This document shows, one piece after another, positions 37,346 through 48,109 of a stretch of DNA of 64,000 nt. A program made the translations under genes and the position numbers. The DNA comes from Elusimicrobiota bacterium. GTDB taxonomy: Bacteria; Elusimicrobiota; Elusimicrobia; FEN-1173. Positions within the stretch are counted from its first letter, which is position 1. Each line of letters starts with the position of its first letter. The notes beneath the pieces were generated by a model. The model searched no databases. It worked only from the letters and a program-made list of their open reading frames with translations, and had not been told where the DNA came from. The stretch covers positions 1-64,000 of the forward strand of contig JADKCG010000017.1 in NCBI GenBank assembly GCA_016714745.1. The letters run 5' to 3'.

Positions 37346-37443
37346 TCGGGAGCTCGATAAAACGCTCATCTTGTTTCAAAAACTCGTCAGCCGGCTTACC
37401 AGTCTTTAGGCGGAGCGGTAAACCAGAGAAGGCTGAGCCAACT

Positions 37444-37790
37444 TCAAAAACAGGAAACGGGAACCGCGATAATTTTATTGTCGATGCGGGTCGGGCGTTC
37501 GCCGTTATGGACAACGATCCCGTAAGGGCATTTTCGCTCTTCAATGAAATCATTGAGCGCTCGAAGGGCGCGGGGATCGACAAAGGAGGCGTACTTGATT
37601 TTAATGGGGAGGAGGCCGAAATCGCCTTCCAATATCAAATCCACCTCTGCTCCCGCGAAGGTTCGGTAATAGCCGGCGTCGACTTTCTTTCCAATGTGGA
37701 AGTTTGTTCAACAACGTTGTTTTTCCGCACCGCCTTGCCCCTAACACAGAAACGCACGGAAAGTAAGTTAAATAGGCTCTTCCGGGTTTC
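37444..37790 (-). pseudogene. AAA+ ATPase (DUF4143 type) with large internal deletion
   Basis: From about 37790 leftwards: RAYLTYFPCVSVLGARRCGKTTLLNK carries a Walker A. Immediately after, in another frame, comes the far C-terminal part: HIGKKVDAGYYRTFAGAEVD, LILEGDFGLLPIKIKYASF and GIVVHNGERPT, ending AVPVSCF at 37444. About 250 residues normally separate these pieces, so the gene has an internal deletion. Such ATPases are common in genomic scrap regions; function not known. Confidence 0.6.
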
Positions 37791-37799
37791 AGTATAGGA

Positions 37800-38455
37800 T
37801 TATTTGATTTTTTTGACTCGCGCCCCCCCTTGAGGCGATTTGAGCACGACGTTTTGACGGTTGCGGCGCGGCCCGTTGTGCCGGCGATAGGCTGTTGAGC
37901 CGAGCCGGTCTCGTTTTGGCGGCGAAGCCGACAGAGACCGGGCCCGGCGATTCTGCCGGGCCACATGAGGGACGCCCGTCAAAACGGCGCGCGGAAGCCG
38001 GCGGGGCACGTTTTCTTTCCCCCCTTTCTTTTGCGTGTCCAAAAGAAAGGGGGCCGGGTCCAGGGCGGAGCGCCTGGCGGGGGGCCAGGGGGTGGAACCC
38101 CCTGGAACGATCGTGAGGTGGCCAGGACAGGTTTTCAAGGACTCTTGATAGACGATGTATATTCAGTTTTTACGTTCACGAAACCCAGAAGACCCGTTAA
38201 ATACTGATGTAGAAGCGCCTCATAAGCCCGCTACATACCGATCATTCTGAAAGTTATGCTTTCAAAATACGAGGTGCATTGCGGGGGATATCACTTATAA
38301 ACCGTTAATTATTGAATTTTACGTTGAATCCCGTGATCCAACTGAAAGTTCCGGGCTAACGATGTGCCTGGGTTACAGAAAATAGGCGTGGTCAACTTCG
38401 GGCGAGTGCTGTGGCTGGGAAATTATTTCCCGCACCCGTCTTATTTATCCGTTGG
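37800..38455. other. Non-coding stretch rich in inverted repeats
   Basis: No gene seen. 37820-38130 is GC-rich and full of inverted repeats: cgttttgacgg (37850-37860) with its complement at 37976-37986, gcccggc/gccgggc around 37942-37961, and a 13-base perfect stem at 38020-38053. Near 38364-38410 the translation LQKIGVVNFGR resembles the end of the MNT protein (MQKIDVVDFGR), perhaps a scrap of a second copy. Confidence 0.45.
38020..38053. repeat. Perfect 13-base inverted repeat
   Basis: ccccctttctttt, loop gcgtgtcc, aaaagaaaggggg. Could act as a strong hairpin or as part of a dispersed repeat. There is no T run after it, so it is not a classical terminator. Confidence 0.7.
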
Positions 38456-39514
38456 TCAGATTTTATTGGGTTTTTTTACGTGGCGGGCCATTCCTACGAG
38501 CAGGGTGACAAGGGTGAGGGGGAGGACGACCCAGAGCATGAGACCGCTGAAGGCCGGCAATGCGTCATGTTTTTTTGAGTTTAGAATTAGAAAAAGGGTA
38601 TAGGCCGCGTAATAAAATAAAAAAAGAGCGCCTTCCCAACGGGCAATGCGATGGCCTGTCCAAAAAATGGGCAAGCAAGCCACTGTTGCCGCAATCATAA
38701 TGGGAAAATCAAAATTGAGGGCCGCGGACGAAACGGCAATGCCTTTGGGTGCGATCCACGCGGCCAGACCCAAAACCCCTACGACGTTGTAGATGTTAGA
38801 TCCCACCACGTTTCCGATCGCAATTTCACGTTCGCCTCGCCATGTGGCCAATAGAGACGTGGCGACCTCAGGCAAACTGGTTCCAATGGCGACGATGGTC
38901 AACCCTATGATCAGTTCGCTGACGCCCAGCCCCCGGGCGATTTGGACGGATGAATCCAACAACCAACGCGCTCCCAAGATCAAACACGCCAACCCCAACA
39001 GAATAAAAAAAATATTCAAGGCGACAGAGGTCTTTTTGGGGTGGACCGACGAGGTTTCGGCACCTTGGCGAAGACCTGTCCAAACTTGGTAGGTCGTGTA
39101 AAGAAGGAGTATCCCAACGAGCACACCCCCCTCGAACCGAGACACCCTCCCGTCCGTGGCCATGGCCCAAAGTAAAAGCGACGCGGCGATCATGACCGGC
39201 ACTTCCCGCCAAATGATGGCCCGCGAAACGATCAAAGGAGAGATTAAAGCCGAGGCGCCAAGGATGAACAGAATATTGAAAATATTAGAGCCCAGAACGT
39301 TCCCCAAGGCGAGATCCGCCTGGCCGGACAGAGCCGCCTTGGCGCTCACGACAAGTTCGGGCGTGCTGGTGCCATAGGCCACCACGGTCAATCCGACCAC
39401 GAGCGAGGGGATCCCGATGCGTAGCGCCAACCGGCTTGCCCCCCGTATCAGGAGTTCCGCTCCCAAAACCAAAAGGGTCAGACCCCCCGCTAACAGGAAA
39501 ACAGTGGTCGGCAT
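38456..39514 (-). CDS. Calcium/sodium antiporter (CaCA family, YrbG-like)
   Basis: 352 residues, about ten membrane segments in two inverted repeats. Alpha-1 repeat VVAYGTSTPELVVS (48-59 region) with GNVLGSNIFN, and alpha-2 repeat VAIGTSLPEVATSL with GNVVGSNIYN, carry the conserved acidic ion-binding residues. Exchanges Ca2+ for Na+ or H+ across the inner membrane. Frame intact. The desaturase start lies upstream on the same strand with only 12 bases between the two genes, so they may share a transcript. Confidence 0.93.
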   Translation of the reverse strand: MPTTVFLLAGGLTLLVLGAELLIRGASRLALRIGIPSLVVGLTVVAYGTSTPELVVSAKAALSGQADLALGNVLGSNIFNILFILGASALISPLIVSRAIIWREVPVMIAASLLLWAMATDGRVSRFEGGVLVGILLLYTTYQVWTGLRQGAETSSVHPKKTSVALNIFFILLGLACLILGARWLLDSSVQIARGLGVSELIIGLTIVAIGTSLPEVATSLLATWRGEREIAIGNVVGSNIYNVVGVLGLAAWIAPKGIAVSSAALNFDFPIMIAATVACLPIFWTGHRIARWEGALFLFYYAAYTLFLILNSKKHDALPAFSGLMLWVVLPLTLVTLLVGMARHVKKPNKI

Positions 39515-39526
39515 ACTCCGGACGAA

Positions 39527-40570
39527 TTAGGCGGGAACGGAAAGGGATTTAAAGGAGATCAGTTTTTCTTTGTCTTCGTCCCAAAGCGCCAAGCGGATGC
39601 AGGCGAGACTGCTCGGAATCGTCAAACGTGTGACGCTTTGAAATTCCGGATTTTCGTCGAAACAGTTTTGCAACTCATAATTCGGAATCCGGCTGTTGTA
39701 GTGATGAATATGATGAAGGCCGATGCTCCCGGTAAACCATTGAAGAATTTTGGGCAAAACGTAGTATGAACTTCCTTTGACGGAGGCTTGGAAATAATCC
39801 CAATCCGTATCGCGTTTCCAATAAGTGTCGGCGTATTGGTGTTGAATGTAGAACAACCAGGCTCCTAAAAAACATGACAAGAATGTTACGGGGATTTGGA
39901 CCAAAAGGAAGTTCTTCAACCCGATGGTGCTCCAGGCCAATAGAAGAACGCCTGCCAGAACGAGGTTGGTTAAATGGACGCTTTTCCACTCGCGTTTCCA
40001 TGATTTTGGAATGTTGTAGGGAAATCTGTGTTTAATGACAAACTGGAAGAAGGGGCCCACAACGAACATGGTCAACGGATGACGGTAGGCTCTGTATTTG
40101 AACTGTTCCCAACGTGAAAGCCCACGGTATTCCGCCACAGTCAAGGTGTCAATGTCGCCAAATCCACGTTTGTCGAGATTTCCAGAGGTGGCGTGATGGA
40201 TGGCGTGTGTTTTTTGCCAATACTGGTAGGGGGAGAGCGTTAAAATGCCGATCCAAAACCCAATGAAATCGTTGGCCTTGTGCGATTTGAAAAATGAACC
40301 GTGCCCCGCGTCGTGTTGCATAATGAAGAGTCTGACGACGAACAAGGCGGTGGGAATGGACAACAGCATCGTGACCCAATAGGAATAAGCCAAACTTTTG
40401 TAGGTGGCATACCACATGATTCCAAAAGGGATCGCCGTGTTGAAAATTTGCCACAGGCTTTTTTTTGTGTCGGCTTTAGCATACCCCATGAGTTTCGAAA
40501 TGGGGGGGAGAGCGTCGATCTTTGAATAAGCAGTGTCCAGTTTCGGGGAAAACGTTGTGGCGACGGCCAT
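39527..40570 (-). CDS. Membrane fatty acid desaturase (Delta-12/omega-3 type)
   Basis: 347 residues. The three histidine boxes are HDAGH (86-90), HAIHH (122-126) and HHIHH (286-290), with hydrophobic segments between them. Di-iron enzyme that introduces double bases into membrane-lipid acyl chains, needing an electron donor. The boxes fit the acyl-lipid desaturases rather than the acyl-CoA Delta-9 type at 53036. The start has gaggaacc upstream, and a TATAAT lies about 55 bases before the ATG on the minus strand. Confidence 0.9.
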   Translation of the reverse strand: MAVATTFSPKLDTAYSKIDALPPISKLMGYAKADTKKSLWQIFNTAIPFGIMWYATYKSLAYSYWVTMLLSIPTALFVVRLFIMQHDAGHGSFFKSHKANDFIGFWIGILTLSPYQYWQKTHAIHHATSGNLDKRGFGDIDTLTVAEYRGLSRWEQFKYRAYRHPLTMFVVGPFFQFVIKHRFPYNIPKSWKREWKSVHLTNLVLAGVLLLAWSTIGLKNFLLVQIPVTFLSCFLGAWLFYIQHQYADTYWKRDTDWDYFQASVKGSSYYVLPKILQWFTGSIGLHHIHHYNSRIPNYELQNCFDENPEFQSVTRLTIPSSLACIRLALWDEDKEKLISFKSLSVPA

Positions 40571-40652
40571 AGGGTTCCTCTTAACAGTTGATACGGAAAT
40601 GGTTTGGTTTATGGTTGATTATAGCGTTTTTCCGGCGGTCGTGGTAGAAATT

Positions 40653-43020
40653 TCACTCCATCAAGGCTCTCAATTCTTTTTGTGCGAGGGTGCATTCTTC
40701 CTGAAGTTGACGTACCAGGTCCGGGGCGAGAGCCAGGGATCCGCGTCGTGCGTCCAGTTCGAGGGTCTTACACAGGTTCCCCACGCGCAGGGCTCCCACA
40801 CTTCGACTACTGCCTCCGAGCGCATGGGCGGCGTCTCCCACCTCCTTGGGGTTCCCCCCGCCACGGCACGGAGAATGTTGGCGAACCGGTTCGCCGCTTC
40901 TCCGAGATAAACCTGCACCACCATTTTAACAACATCCGGTTGGCCGGGCGATTGAAGGTCCCGCAACGAATTCAAAATAGACATATCCAATCTTGCGTCG
41001 CTCTCAAGGGGGGGAGGTTCCGTGGCGACAGGAGTTTTGGATGACAAAACCCGGAGAAGAGCGGATTTCACGCTTTCCAGCGAAATCGGTTTGGTGACAT
41101 AATCGTCCATTCCAGCTTCCAGGGCCCGTTCGCGGTCTCCCGTCAAGGCGTTGCCCGTAACCGCAATGATCGGGAGCGGATCGGTTCGTTTTTGGGCGCG
41201 GATGAGACCCGTGGCTTCATACCCGTCCATCCCGGGCATTTGACAATCCATTAAAATGGCCAGATATGGGGTCTCCGCCGACGCCTTCACCGCCGCTTTT
41301 CCGTCAGATACAATGTCAACGGTATACCCCAGCTTTGTCAGCACAGCGTTGACGACCTTTTGATTCACCTCATTGTCATCCGCCACGAGGATTTTACCAA
41401 GCGGCAGGGACGCGGGGGCCGGCGGTTGGGATGTCCTTATGGCCTGTGAAGCGGGCGGTTGAAATAATTGGGCGAGAATATGATCAAGTCGTTTTCGCCG
41501 CAACGGCATGAGCAAAAAAGCGTTGACGCCCGCCCGCGCAAACGATTCATCTTTTTCATCGGCCGGGTTCGAGATCAGTCCGATGATTTGAAGCTCGGCA
41601 TACGCCGGGTTGGCTCGGATTTTTCGCACAAGATCCAATCGGCCGGCCCCGTTTTGTGAGACATCCACAAGGGCACAGTGAATGGCGGTTCGTTCTCGCA
41701 CAGAGCGGGAAAGGGCGGCGAGGGCTGTCTCCACGTCGTGCGCGGTGTCCACCCGCCCGCCCATTTCTGTTAAAGTGAGGGTAAGCGCTTCGCGAATAAG
41801 GGCATGGGTGTGCATGACCAACAACCCCATGCCGATCAGCTCTTTGGAGTCCGGCAGTGTCGGTTCCACAGGCCACTCCAAGGTCAGGGCAAATTGGCTC
41901 CCGACGGCAGGGGTGCTGGTGACCTCAATGGTTCCGCCCATCATGGTCGCCAGTTTTCGCGAGATGGCCAAACCCAGTCCTGTTCCTCCAAACCGCCGAC
42001 TGGTGGTGCTGTCCGCTTGAGTGAACGCTGAAAAAAGTTTTTCCACCACATCGGGGGCGATCCCAATCCCCGTGTCGGCCACCGTAAAGCAAACGCGCAC
42101 CCGTTCCTTCGAGTGGACCAACGTTTTCGTTTGCACGGAGACAGTCCCTTTTTCAGTGAATTTAATGGCGTTTCCGACAAGGTTAAGTAAAACCTGGCGC
42201 AGTCGTACGGGGTCCCCCAGGACCGATTTCGGCACTTCCGGATGAAAGAGGGCGACGATTTCGATGTTTTTCTTTCGGGCGTTCGGGGCCAACGTCTGTA
42301 CCACATCCTCCACCGTTTCCCGCGGATTAAACGGAATCGATTCCAACGCCAATTTGCCGGCCTCTATCTTCGAAAAGTCCAAAATATCGTTGACGATGGT
42401 TAAAAGCATTTCGCCGGAACGCAAAATTGTATCAACATATTCTTTTTGGATGGAATTAAGTTCGGTGTCGCGGAGAAGGTCGATCATGCCAATGACGCCG
42501 TTCATGGGGGTTCGGATTTCATGGCTCATGTTGGCGAGGAAATCTGCTTTCGCCTGGGCCGCTTGGAGCGCGGCGTCTCGGGCCAAGGCCAGTTCGCTCC
42601 GTGTCTTTTCCAGAATTTCTTCAGCGCGTTTTCGGTTGGTTATGTCAAATCGGATCGCCACAAAATGTTCGATTCGTCCAGCGGGGTCCATTAAGGGAGT
42701 AATCGTGGCCGACACCCAATAAAAAGTGCCGTCCTTGGCTTTATTTCGCACTTCGCCCCGCCAAATTTTTCCGCTTAGAATCGTGGCCCACATTTCCTGA
42801 AAAATTCTTTCGGATGGTATCCTGAATTTACGATGCGGTGGTTTTGACCAAGGAGCTCTTCCCGTGAATATTGTGAAAGTTCAATGAATTTATCGTTCAC
42901 ATAGGTAATGTCCCCGGTCGGGTCGGTGATGGCCACAATCGCCGAAACGTCCAAGGCCATTTCGATGTTCCGGAGCCGTTGGATGACTGTTGGCGACGGT
43001 TCTTTGCGGGTGGGGTCCAT
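40653..43020 (-). CDS. Hybrid histidine kinase: PAS, HisKA, HATPase, REC, REC, Hpt (two frameshifts)
   Basis: About 789 residues from 43020. PAS domain (ITDPTGDITYVNDKFIELSQ) with PAC segment (WRGEVRNKAKDGTFYWV), a one-base shift near 42790 between them, then coiled coil, HisKA (ANMSHEIRTPMNG), HATPase (LLNLVGNAIKF, GGTGLGLAI), a degenerate first receiver (CALVDVSQNG), a canonical second receiver (ILMDCQMPGMDG, DDYVTKPIS) and an Hpt domain with AHALGGSSRSVGA. The Hpt part is reached after another shift near 40855. BarA/ArcB-type phosphorelay protein with no membrane segment. It starts 9 bases after the GspE-receiver gene ends, so it probably phosphorylates that receiver. Confidence 0.87.
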
Positions 43021-43029
43021 GCAGAAAGG

Positions 43030-45173
43030 TTAAGCGGGTTCGCTCCACCCGGACCGCCGCAACACCGCGTTGATCCTCGCCAGTACCAGGGGGGGCTTAA
43101 TGGGTTTGATCAAATAGTCGTCGGCTCCCAACTCCATCGCTTGGAATTGGCTGGCGTCGTCCGAATCGCTGGTCAAGACAATGATCGGCAGATGGCTTAA
43201 CCCCACAATGCCCCGTATTTCCTTAATCACCTCAAACCCATCGCCGTGGGGCATATGCAAATCGATGATCATGAGCTCAGGAGGGTTCTGTCCCGCTTTA
43301 AGCAAGGCTTCCCGACCGTCCGCCGCTTCGATCACCTCAAACCCCGTGCTGGAAAGAATGGTGCGAAGGATTGTCCGGATCACAGGATCGTCGTCCGCAA
43401 CGAGAATCTTTCGGCTCGTGGAGGAAGAGGGCAAGGGGCGTTCCAATGGTTCTGGCCCGTTGGCGTCGCCCATCGACACGTGGGGCGAGACTTCATCTAA
43501 AGAGGTATCGCCGCGGCTTAAATGCCACATGGCGTCTTCAAGTAAGGTTTTTAAGTCGCCTTTGGTTTCGGCTGTTTTAAGCATTGTCGCCGCGTCGGAT
43601 CCCGCGGCAATTTTATCTCTCAATTCGCGGCTGACGTTTAAGAATTCCATGAGCGCCAACCGGCCCACATACCCGCTGAAATTGCAATAGGCGCATCCCC
43701 CGGCTTTAAACAAAGTGGGTTCTAAATTGAATCGCCTCATCCACTCTGCAACCGGGAGGGGGATTTCTCGGACAGGGACTGGGGTACGGCAAGACGCGCA
43801 GAGCCGTCTCACCAGCCGCTGGGCCGTAATCGCGAGAAGTCCCGGGGCGAGCTTAAACCGTTCCACGCCCATATCCACTAAACGGTTAATCGCGGAAAGC
43901 GCGTCGTTGGTGTGCAGTGTGGTCAAAACCAAGTGGCCTGTGAGCGCGGCCTGGAAGGCAATGGAGGCCGTTTCCGCGTCCCGCATTTCGCCGACTAAAA
44001 TGGCGTCTGGATCTTGCCGAAGGACTGAGCGGAGAACGGTGGCAAAACTCATCCCTTGTCGGTCATTGACCTGGACCTGGTTGATGCCTTCGAGCCGGTA
44101 CTCAATGGGGTCTTCCACGGTCGTGATGTTGATGTCGGGGGATTTCAGTTTGTTGAGCAGGGCGTACAGTGTTGTGGTTTTGCCCGACCCCGTCGGGCCA
44201 GTGACAACAATGACCCCTTGGGCCAGGTTAAGGAGAGTTTCCAATCGGGCCACATTGGCAGAGCCGAACCCATGTCTAAAAGAGATTTTTCGGCCGAGCG
44301 GGGATCCAAAAGTCGAATGACCACTTTTTCCCCGTATTGGGTGGGCAAAGAAGAAATCCGTAGACCGATATCGTTGCCGGCCACTCGAATTTTTGCGCGG
44401 CCGTCCTGGGGTTTTAAATGATCGGCCACGTCCAAATTTCCCATGACCTTGATGCGAGAAACCAGGGGACCCGCGCCGATGTTCCGCGGCAGGGTCATGA
44501 CGCTTCTCAGGGTTCCATCGATACGGAACCGGATCTCCGTCCCTCGTTCGGACTGCTCAATGTGAACATCGGACGCCCGGGTCAAGATGGCTTTGGTCAA
44601 AAGGCTATTGACGAGTTTGATCACCGGAGCCCTCACCGCCGATTCGGGGTTTGTCATCCGGTCGTCTGTTTCGGGGCCAACGTATTCGCACTTGTCGTCA
44701 ACGCCCAGCCGATCCACCAAACCGGAGACCATCAAATCGGCCTTGTAATGTTCTGTGATCAACGATTCTACCTGTCCTGGGGTGCTATACAGGGGAATCA
44801 CTTCTCGGCCCGAGAGAGCCGAAAGGTCCGCCAATCCCTCTAAATCAAGGGGGTTGGTCATGGCCACTTCAACGCTGGTTTCTCGGGCGCGGATGGGGAA
44901 TACTTTCAGCCGTTGGCAAACCGCTTCCGAAAAGAGCGCCACCGCCAGACGGTCCACCACCACATCTCCCAAATCCACCGGTTTAATTTTGTGTGTTGTG
45001 AGAACCGCGGAATTAATCGTGTCGCGGGAGACAACTTCCTTCTCTATTAACGCATCCGCCAACCCCCGCGCCTTTTTCTCTCGCAAGGAACGAATGATAT
45101 CCGGGTTGACACCCGGGAGATGTTGAACCGCGCGAATCAACCATTCATCAACAAATCGATGGGTATCTGTCAT
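43030..45173 (-). CDS. GspE/PilB-type ATPase fused to a C-terminal receiver domain, one frameshift
   Basis: About 714 residues. N-terminal T2SSE-N-like domains, then the ATPase core: RASDVHIEQSERGTEIRFRI, Walker A TGPTGSGKTTTLYALL, Asp box TVEDPIEY, Walker B DPDAILVGEMRD, His box LTTLHTNDA, and the tetracysteine zinc motif CASC...CAYC. A one-base shift near 44250 sits between DMG and the helix before Walker A. After a linker of about 60 residues follows a full receiver (LVADDDPVIR, LMIIDLHMPHGDG, DDYLIKPI). The ATPase would power a type II secretion or type IV pilus machine; the receiver implies control by phosphorylation. No pilin or other assembly genes are nearby. Confidence 0.88.
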
Positions 45174-45208
45174 GGGGTCGGATTCTCCAAATAGTTTCTG
45201 TTGAGATT

Positions 45209-45237
45209 AGTATGGGACCCAAAGTCTCCGTTGTCAA
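45209..45237 (-). promoter_or_regulatory. Promoter of the GspE-receiver / hybrid kinase operon
   Basis: On the minus strand: TTGACA (45232-45237), 17-base spacer, CATACT (45209-45214), about 35 bases before the ATG at 45173. Confidence 0.65.
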
Positions 45238-45255
45238 TGGGATAATTCGTTTCTG

Positions 45256-45284
45256 GTGACAGGCCTTCCGACAGGTGGTAAAAT
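45256..45284 (+). promoter_or_regulatory. Promoter of the AsmA-like gene, apparently leaderless
   Basis: GTGACA (45256-45261), 17-base spacer, TAAAAT (45279-45284), then six bases to the ATG at 45291. Same -10-to-ATG distance as the promoters at 30502 and 31773. Confidence 0.6.
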
Positions 45285-45290
45285 CGCTGT

Positions 45291-47913
45291 ATGAAGAAAA
45301 TAAAATTCCTGTGGCCGATGGCTGTGTTCCTTTTTGTGGGAGGGCTGGGGCTTGTGTTGGTTTGGTATAACCTGAATCAACGTCTTAATCGCCCGGAGTT
45401 TCAAGCCAATCTGGAACGGGAGATTTCAGAAGCGTTGGAAGGGAAAATCTCCTTTGCTTCTGTTCGAGGCCAATTGGGGTTTCGGCCTTGGATCGGGTTG
45501 GGCGATATAAAATTCGTGGGGAACAATGGCGATCTTCGTGCGACAGCGAAAGAACTGCGGGTGGCCGTGAAGGTTCTTCCGCTGTTTCGAAAGGTGGTGG
45601 TGTTTTCGCAAATGAAGATTGTGGACCCCCGCCTTCGGGTTCGGCGACGGCCGGACGGCTCAGAGCCTGTCCTTCCGGACTTCAAAGGAAATCCGAACCG
45701 GAAGTGGGAGGGGTATGAATTCCAGGTCCAACACTTGCAGATCGAAAGCCACCGTGGACCTTGTGGATGAAAGCCGAGCGGGATCTCCTTCGTTACAATT
45801 GCGCGCCGACATTTCAGTCACTCGTCGTTGGGACGGGGGAGGGGTGGGTGTAAAAGTTTCGGGACAGTTGGCGGGAGAGCGGGGAAGCGGAAATTTTATG
45901 ATGGAGGGACGAACCGGCGACGGGGGAGACCTTCGGTTTAACGCGGCCCGGATTCCCGTGGGATTGGTGGCTGAATTTGTGCCGGCCTTGTCTCCTTGGG
46001 CAGGTTCCTTTTCAGTGAACGGGTCGATTTTTGGTTCAGCGGGCCAGCGGGAGTGGAAAATTGACGGACACATGGAAGACCTGCGCATCGCGTCCACGGA
46101 CCAGCGCCTCCCGTTGCGGTTGGATTGGACGGTTCAGTCGGGTTCCTCTGCGACCGTTCGGGCGGTTTGGACATCAACGACAACCCGTGTGGCGGCGGAT
46201 GTTCTTCTGCCAGACCTGCGCGTCCCAGAGATCTCTGTCAGTATCAAAGGAGACCGGCTGGACCTGGGTGAGTTCACCGAACTGTTTTCATCCCTGCCCA
46301 GCGTGTCCTCCGGTTCTGTTTCGGGAATCGCCCCTTGGACATTGGCGGCTCGCGTGGAGTTGGAGAGCTTGATCTGGCGGCAGTGGGCTGTTAAAGATGT
46401 TCGTTTGCGGTCCAACGCAGGGCCAACGAAGGGACGTGTGTCGGATCTGTCGTTCTCTTTTTTCAAAGGCACAGTGACAGCTTCTGGCGACTGGCGCGCG
46501 CCAAAGCGGGAGAAAAAGGGGTGGGCTCTGACGGGAACCATGGAAACGGATGGGGTGGACGTGGGCGAACTGGCCCAGGTCATGGGATCGACCGTCCCCT
46601 GGGGGGGGCGGTTCTCTGGAAAGGTTCGGGTCAAAGATTTTCCTGTTCAGCCCGACGAATCAATGGACATCGTCTCTCTTCTCCGCTCTATTCCCTTGGC
46701 GGAGGTTCTTCAGGCTTCAGGGACGGCCACCCATGTGGGGACCGAAACCTGGTTCTTTGATGAGGCGGGGGTGGTTTTAAATCAAGAGCGGCGAAAGGGG
46801 CTTGGTACGTTGCGGTGCTTTGGCGTTCAAGGCGTCTCCTCAGTTACCGTGGTGGCCCAATGGCCGATTGGTTTGGAAAACAAAATCGCAGAGGAGAGGA
46901 CGAGCCTGTTTGTTCGGGGGAACATCGATGCTTTGGATTTGGATGTGGTCGAAACATTGTTTCCGACGTTGGGGGTTCGTGGCGGACGGGGGTGGGCTTC
47001 CGGCGAATGGCGTTCGGAGATAAACCTGAAGTCTCCTAAAGATTACTTTTTTGGTCCCACCGCTCAATGGGGGGGCTATGTCCGAGTCTCCAGCGCGGAT
47101 TGGAAAGGCGTCGATCTCTCCGAAGTTCAAGGTCGGTTGGAATGGTCGGACGGGGTGCTTCGGGCCTCTGACGTGGGAGGCCAAGCGGCGGGAGGATCCC
47201 TGACGTTACAGGCCGAATTGCGCGGCGTTCCTCAGGAGGGACCCTTGACTTTCTCGATCAACGGGAAATTTAAAGACATTGAAACGAAAGAAATTGTCGC
47301 GGCCATTTCCACAAGCGCCTATTTGGTGAAAGGGCGGTTCAGTGGCGGCATCGATCTTGCGGGGCCGCTTCATCCCTGGAATCCAGCGGGGTTAAATGGT
47401 TCTGTGGCATTCATAGCCAGGGACGGGGAATTTTTGACATCCCCCACGGTGCTTTCGGTATTCTCTGCCCTTAAAATTAATTCTCTGTTACGATCAATGG
47501 AAGGCAAAAAAGAGGTCGGCCTGCCTTTTGATGTGTTTGAGGCCTCCGGCCCGATTCGGTCAGGCCGTTACATTCTCGATAAGCCTCTGTTGTTGAAGAA
47601 CGGGGCGTTTCAGCTCGCCTACACGGGATGGATGGATGTGCGGTTTATGACGGCACGGGGCACGGTTCTTTTTAATTTTCTTCAAGGGACGAGCAATGTC
47701 ATAAGCAAGATCCCGGTGGTCTCTTCACTGGTTTTGGGCCAGGATGGGGAACTGATCCCCCTGGTGGTTGACGTCGTTTTTGAAAACGGGGAAACGAGCG
47801 TGACCCCGCGATCGATTAAAACGCTCACGGGCCCCCTGGTCAGCGTTGTTAAAAACGTTTTTAAATTTCCGTTCACGATTTTTTCCCCTAAAAAGAAACC
47901 GGAACAGGAATAG
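45291..47913 (+). CDS. AsmA-like inner-membrane/periplasmic protein, one frameshift
   Basis: About 874 residues. One N-terminal membrane anchor (KFLWPMAVFLFVGGLGLVLV), then the AsmA start pattern (RPEFQANLEREISEALEGKI) and a long beta-rich periplasmic body. A one-base shift near 45755 divides QVQHLQIESHR from ATVDLVDESRAGSP. The C-terminal part (GSVAFIARDGEFLTSPTVLS, LKINSLLRSMEGKK, LLKNGAFQLAYTGWMDVRFM, IPVVSSLVLGQDGELIPLVV) matches the conserved end of AsmA/YhdP-type proteins, which are thought to form lipid-carrying grooves between the membranes. Role in outer-membrane lipid homeostasis is inferred from the family. Confidence 0.82.
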
Positions 47914-48000
47914 CCAAAAGCGTAGGGTTTTGTATTTGTAACACGGGCATCCGACCGCGCTTAGAAAGTTCCGTGGGAACGGCTTCCCCGTGTAAAGGCA

Positions 48001-48018
48001 CATGGGCTGAAGCCCATG
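48001..48018. repeat. REP-like palindrome
   Basis: catgggct-ga-agcccatg, a perfect 8-base inverted repeat in the 195-base gap between the AsmA-like gene and the next. A second G/C-rich imperfect hairpin lies just upstream (ccgtgggaacggcttccccg). Similar hairpins are substrates of RAYT enzymes in other genomes; the link here is a guess. Confidence 0.4.
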
Positions 48019-48109
48019 CAACAGTTTCTTTATAATTGGACGCAAAATGGATTTGTGTTTTAATAAAAAAGGTAGAATACCCCTACAAAATTCAGTGAAG
48101 GAGCTTGCC

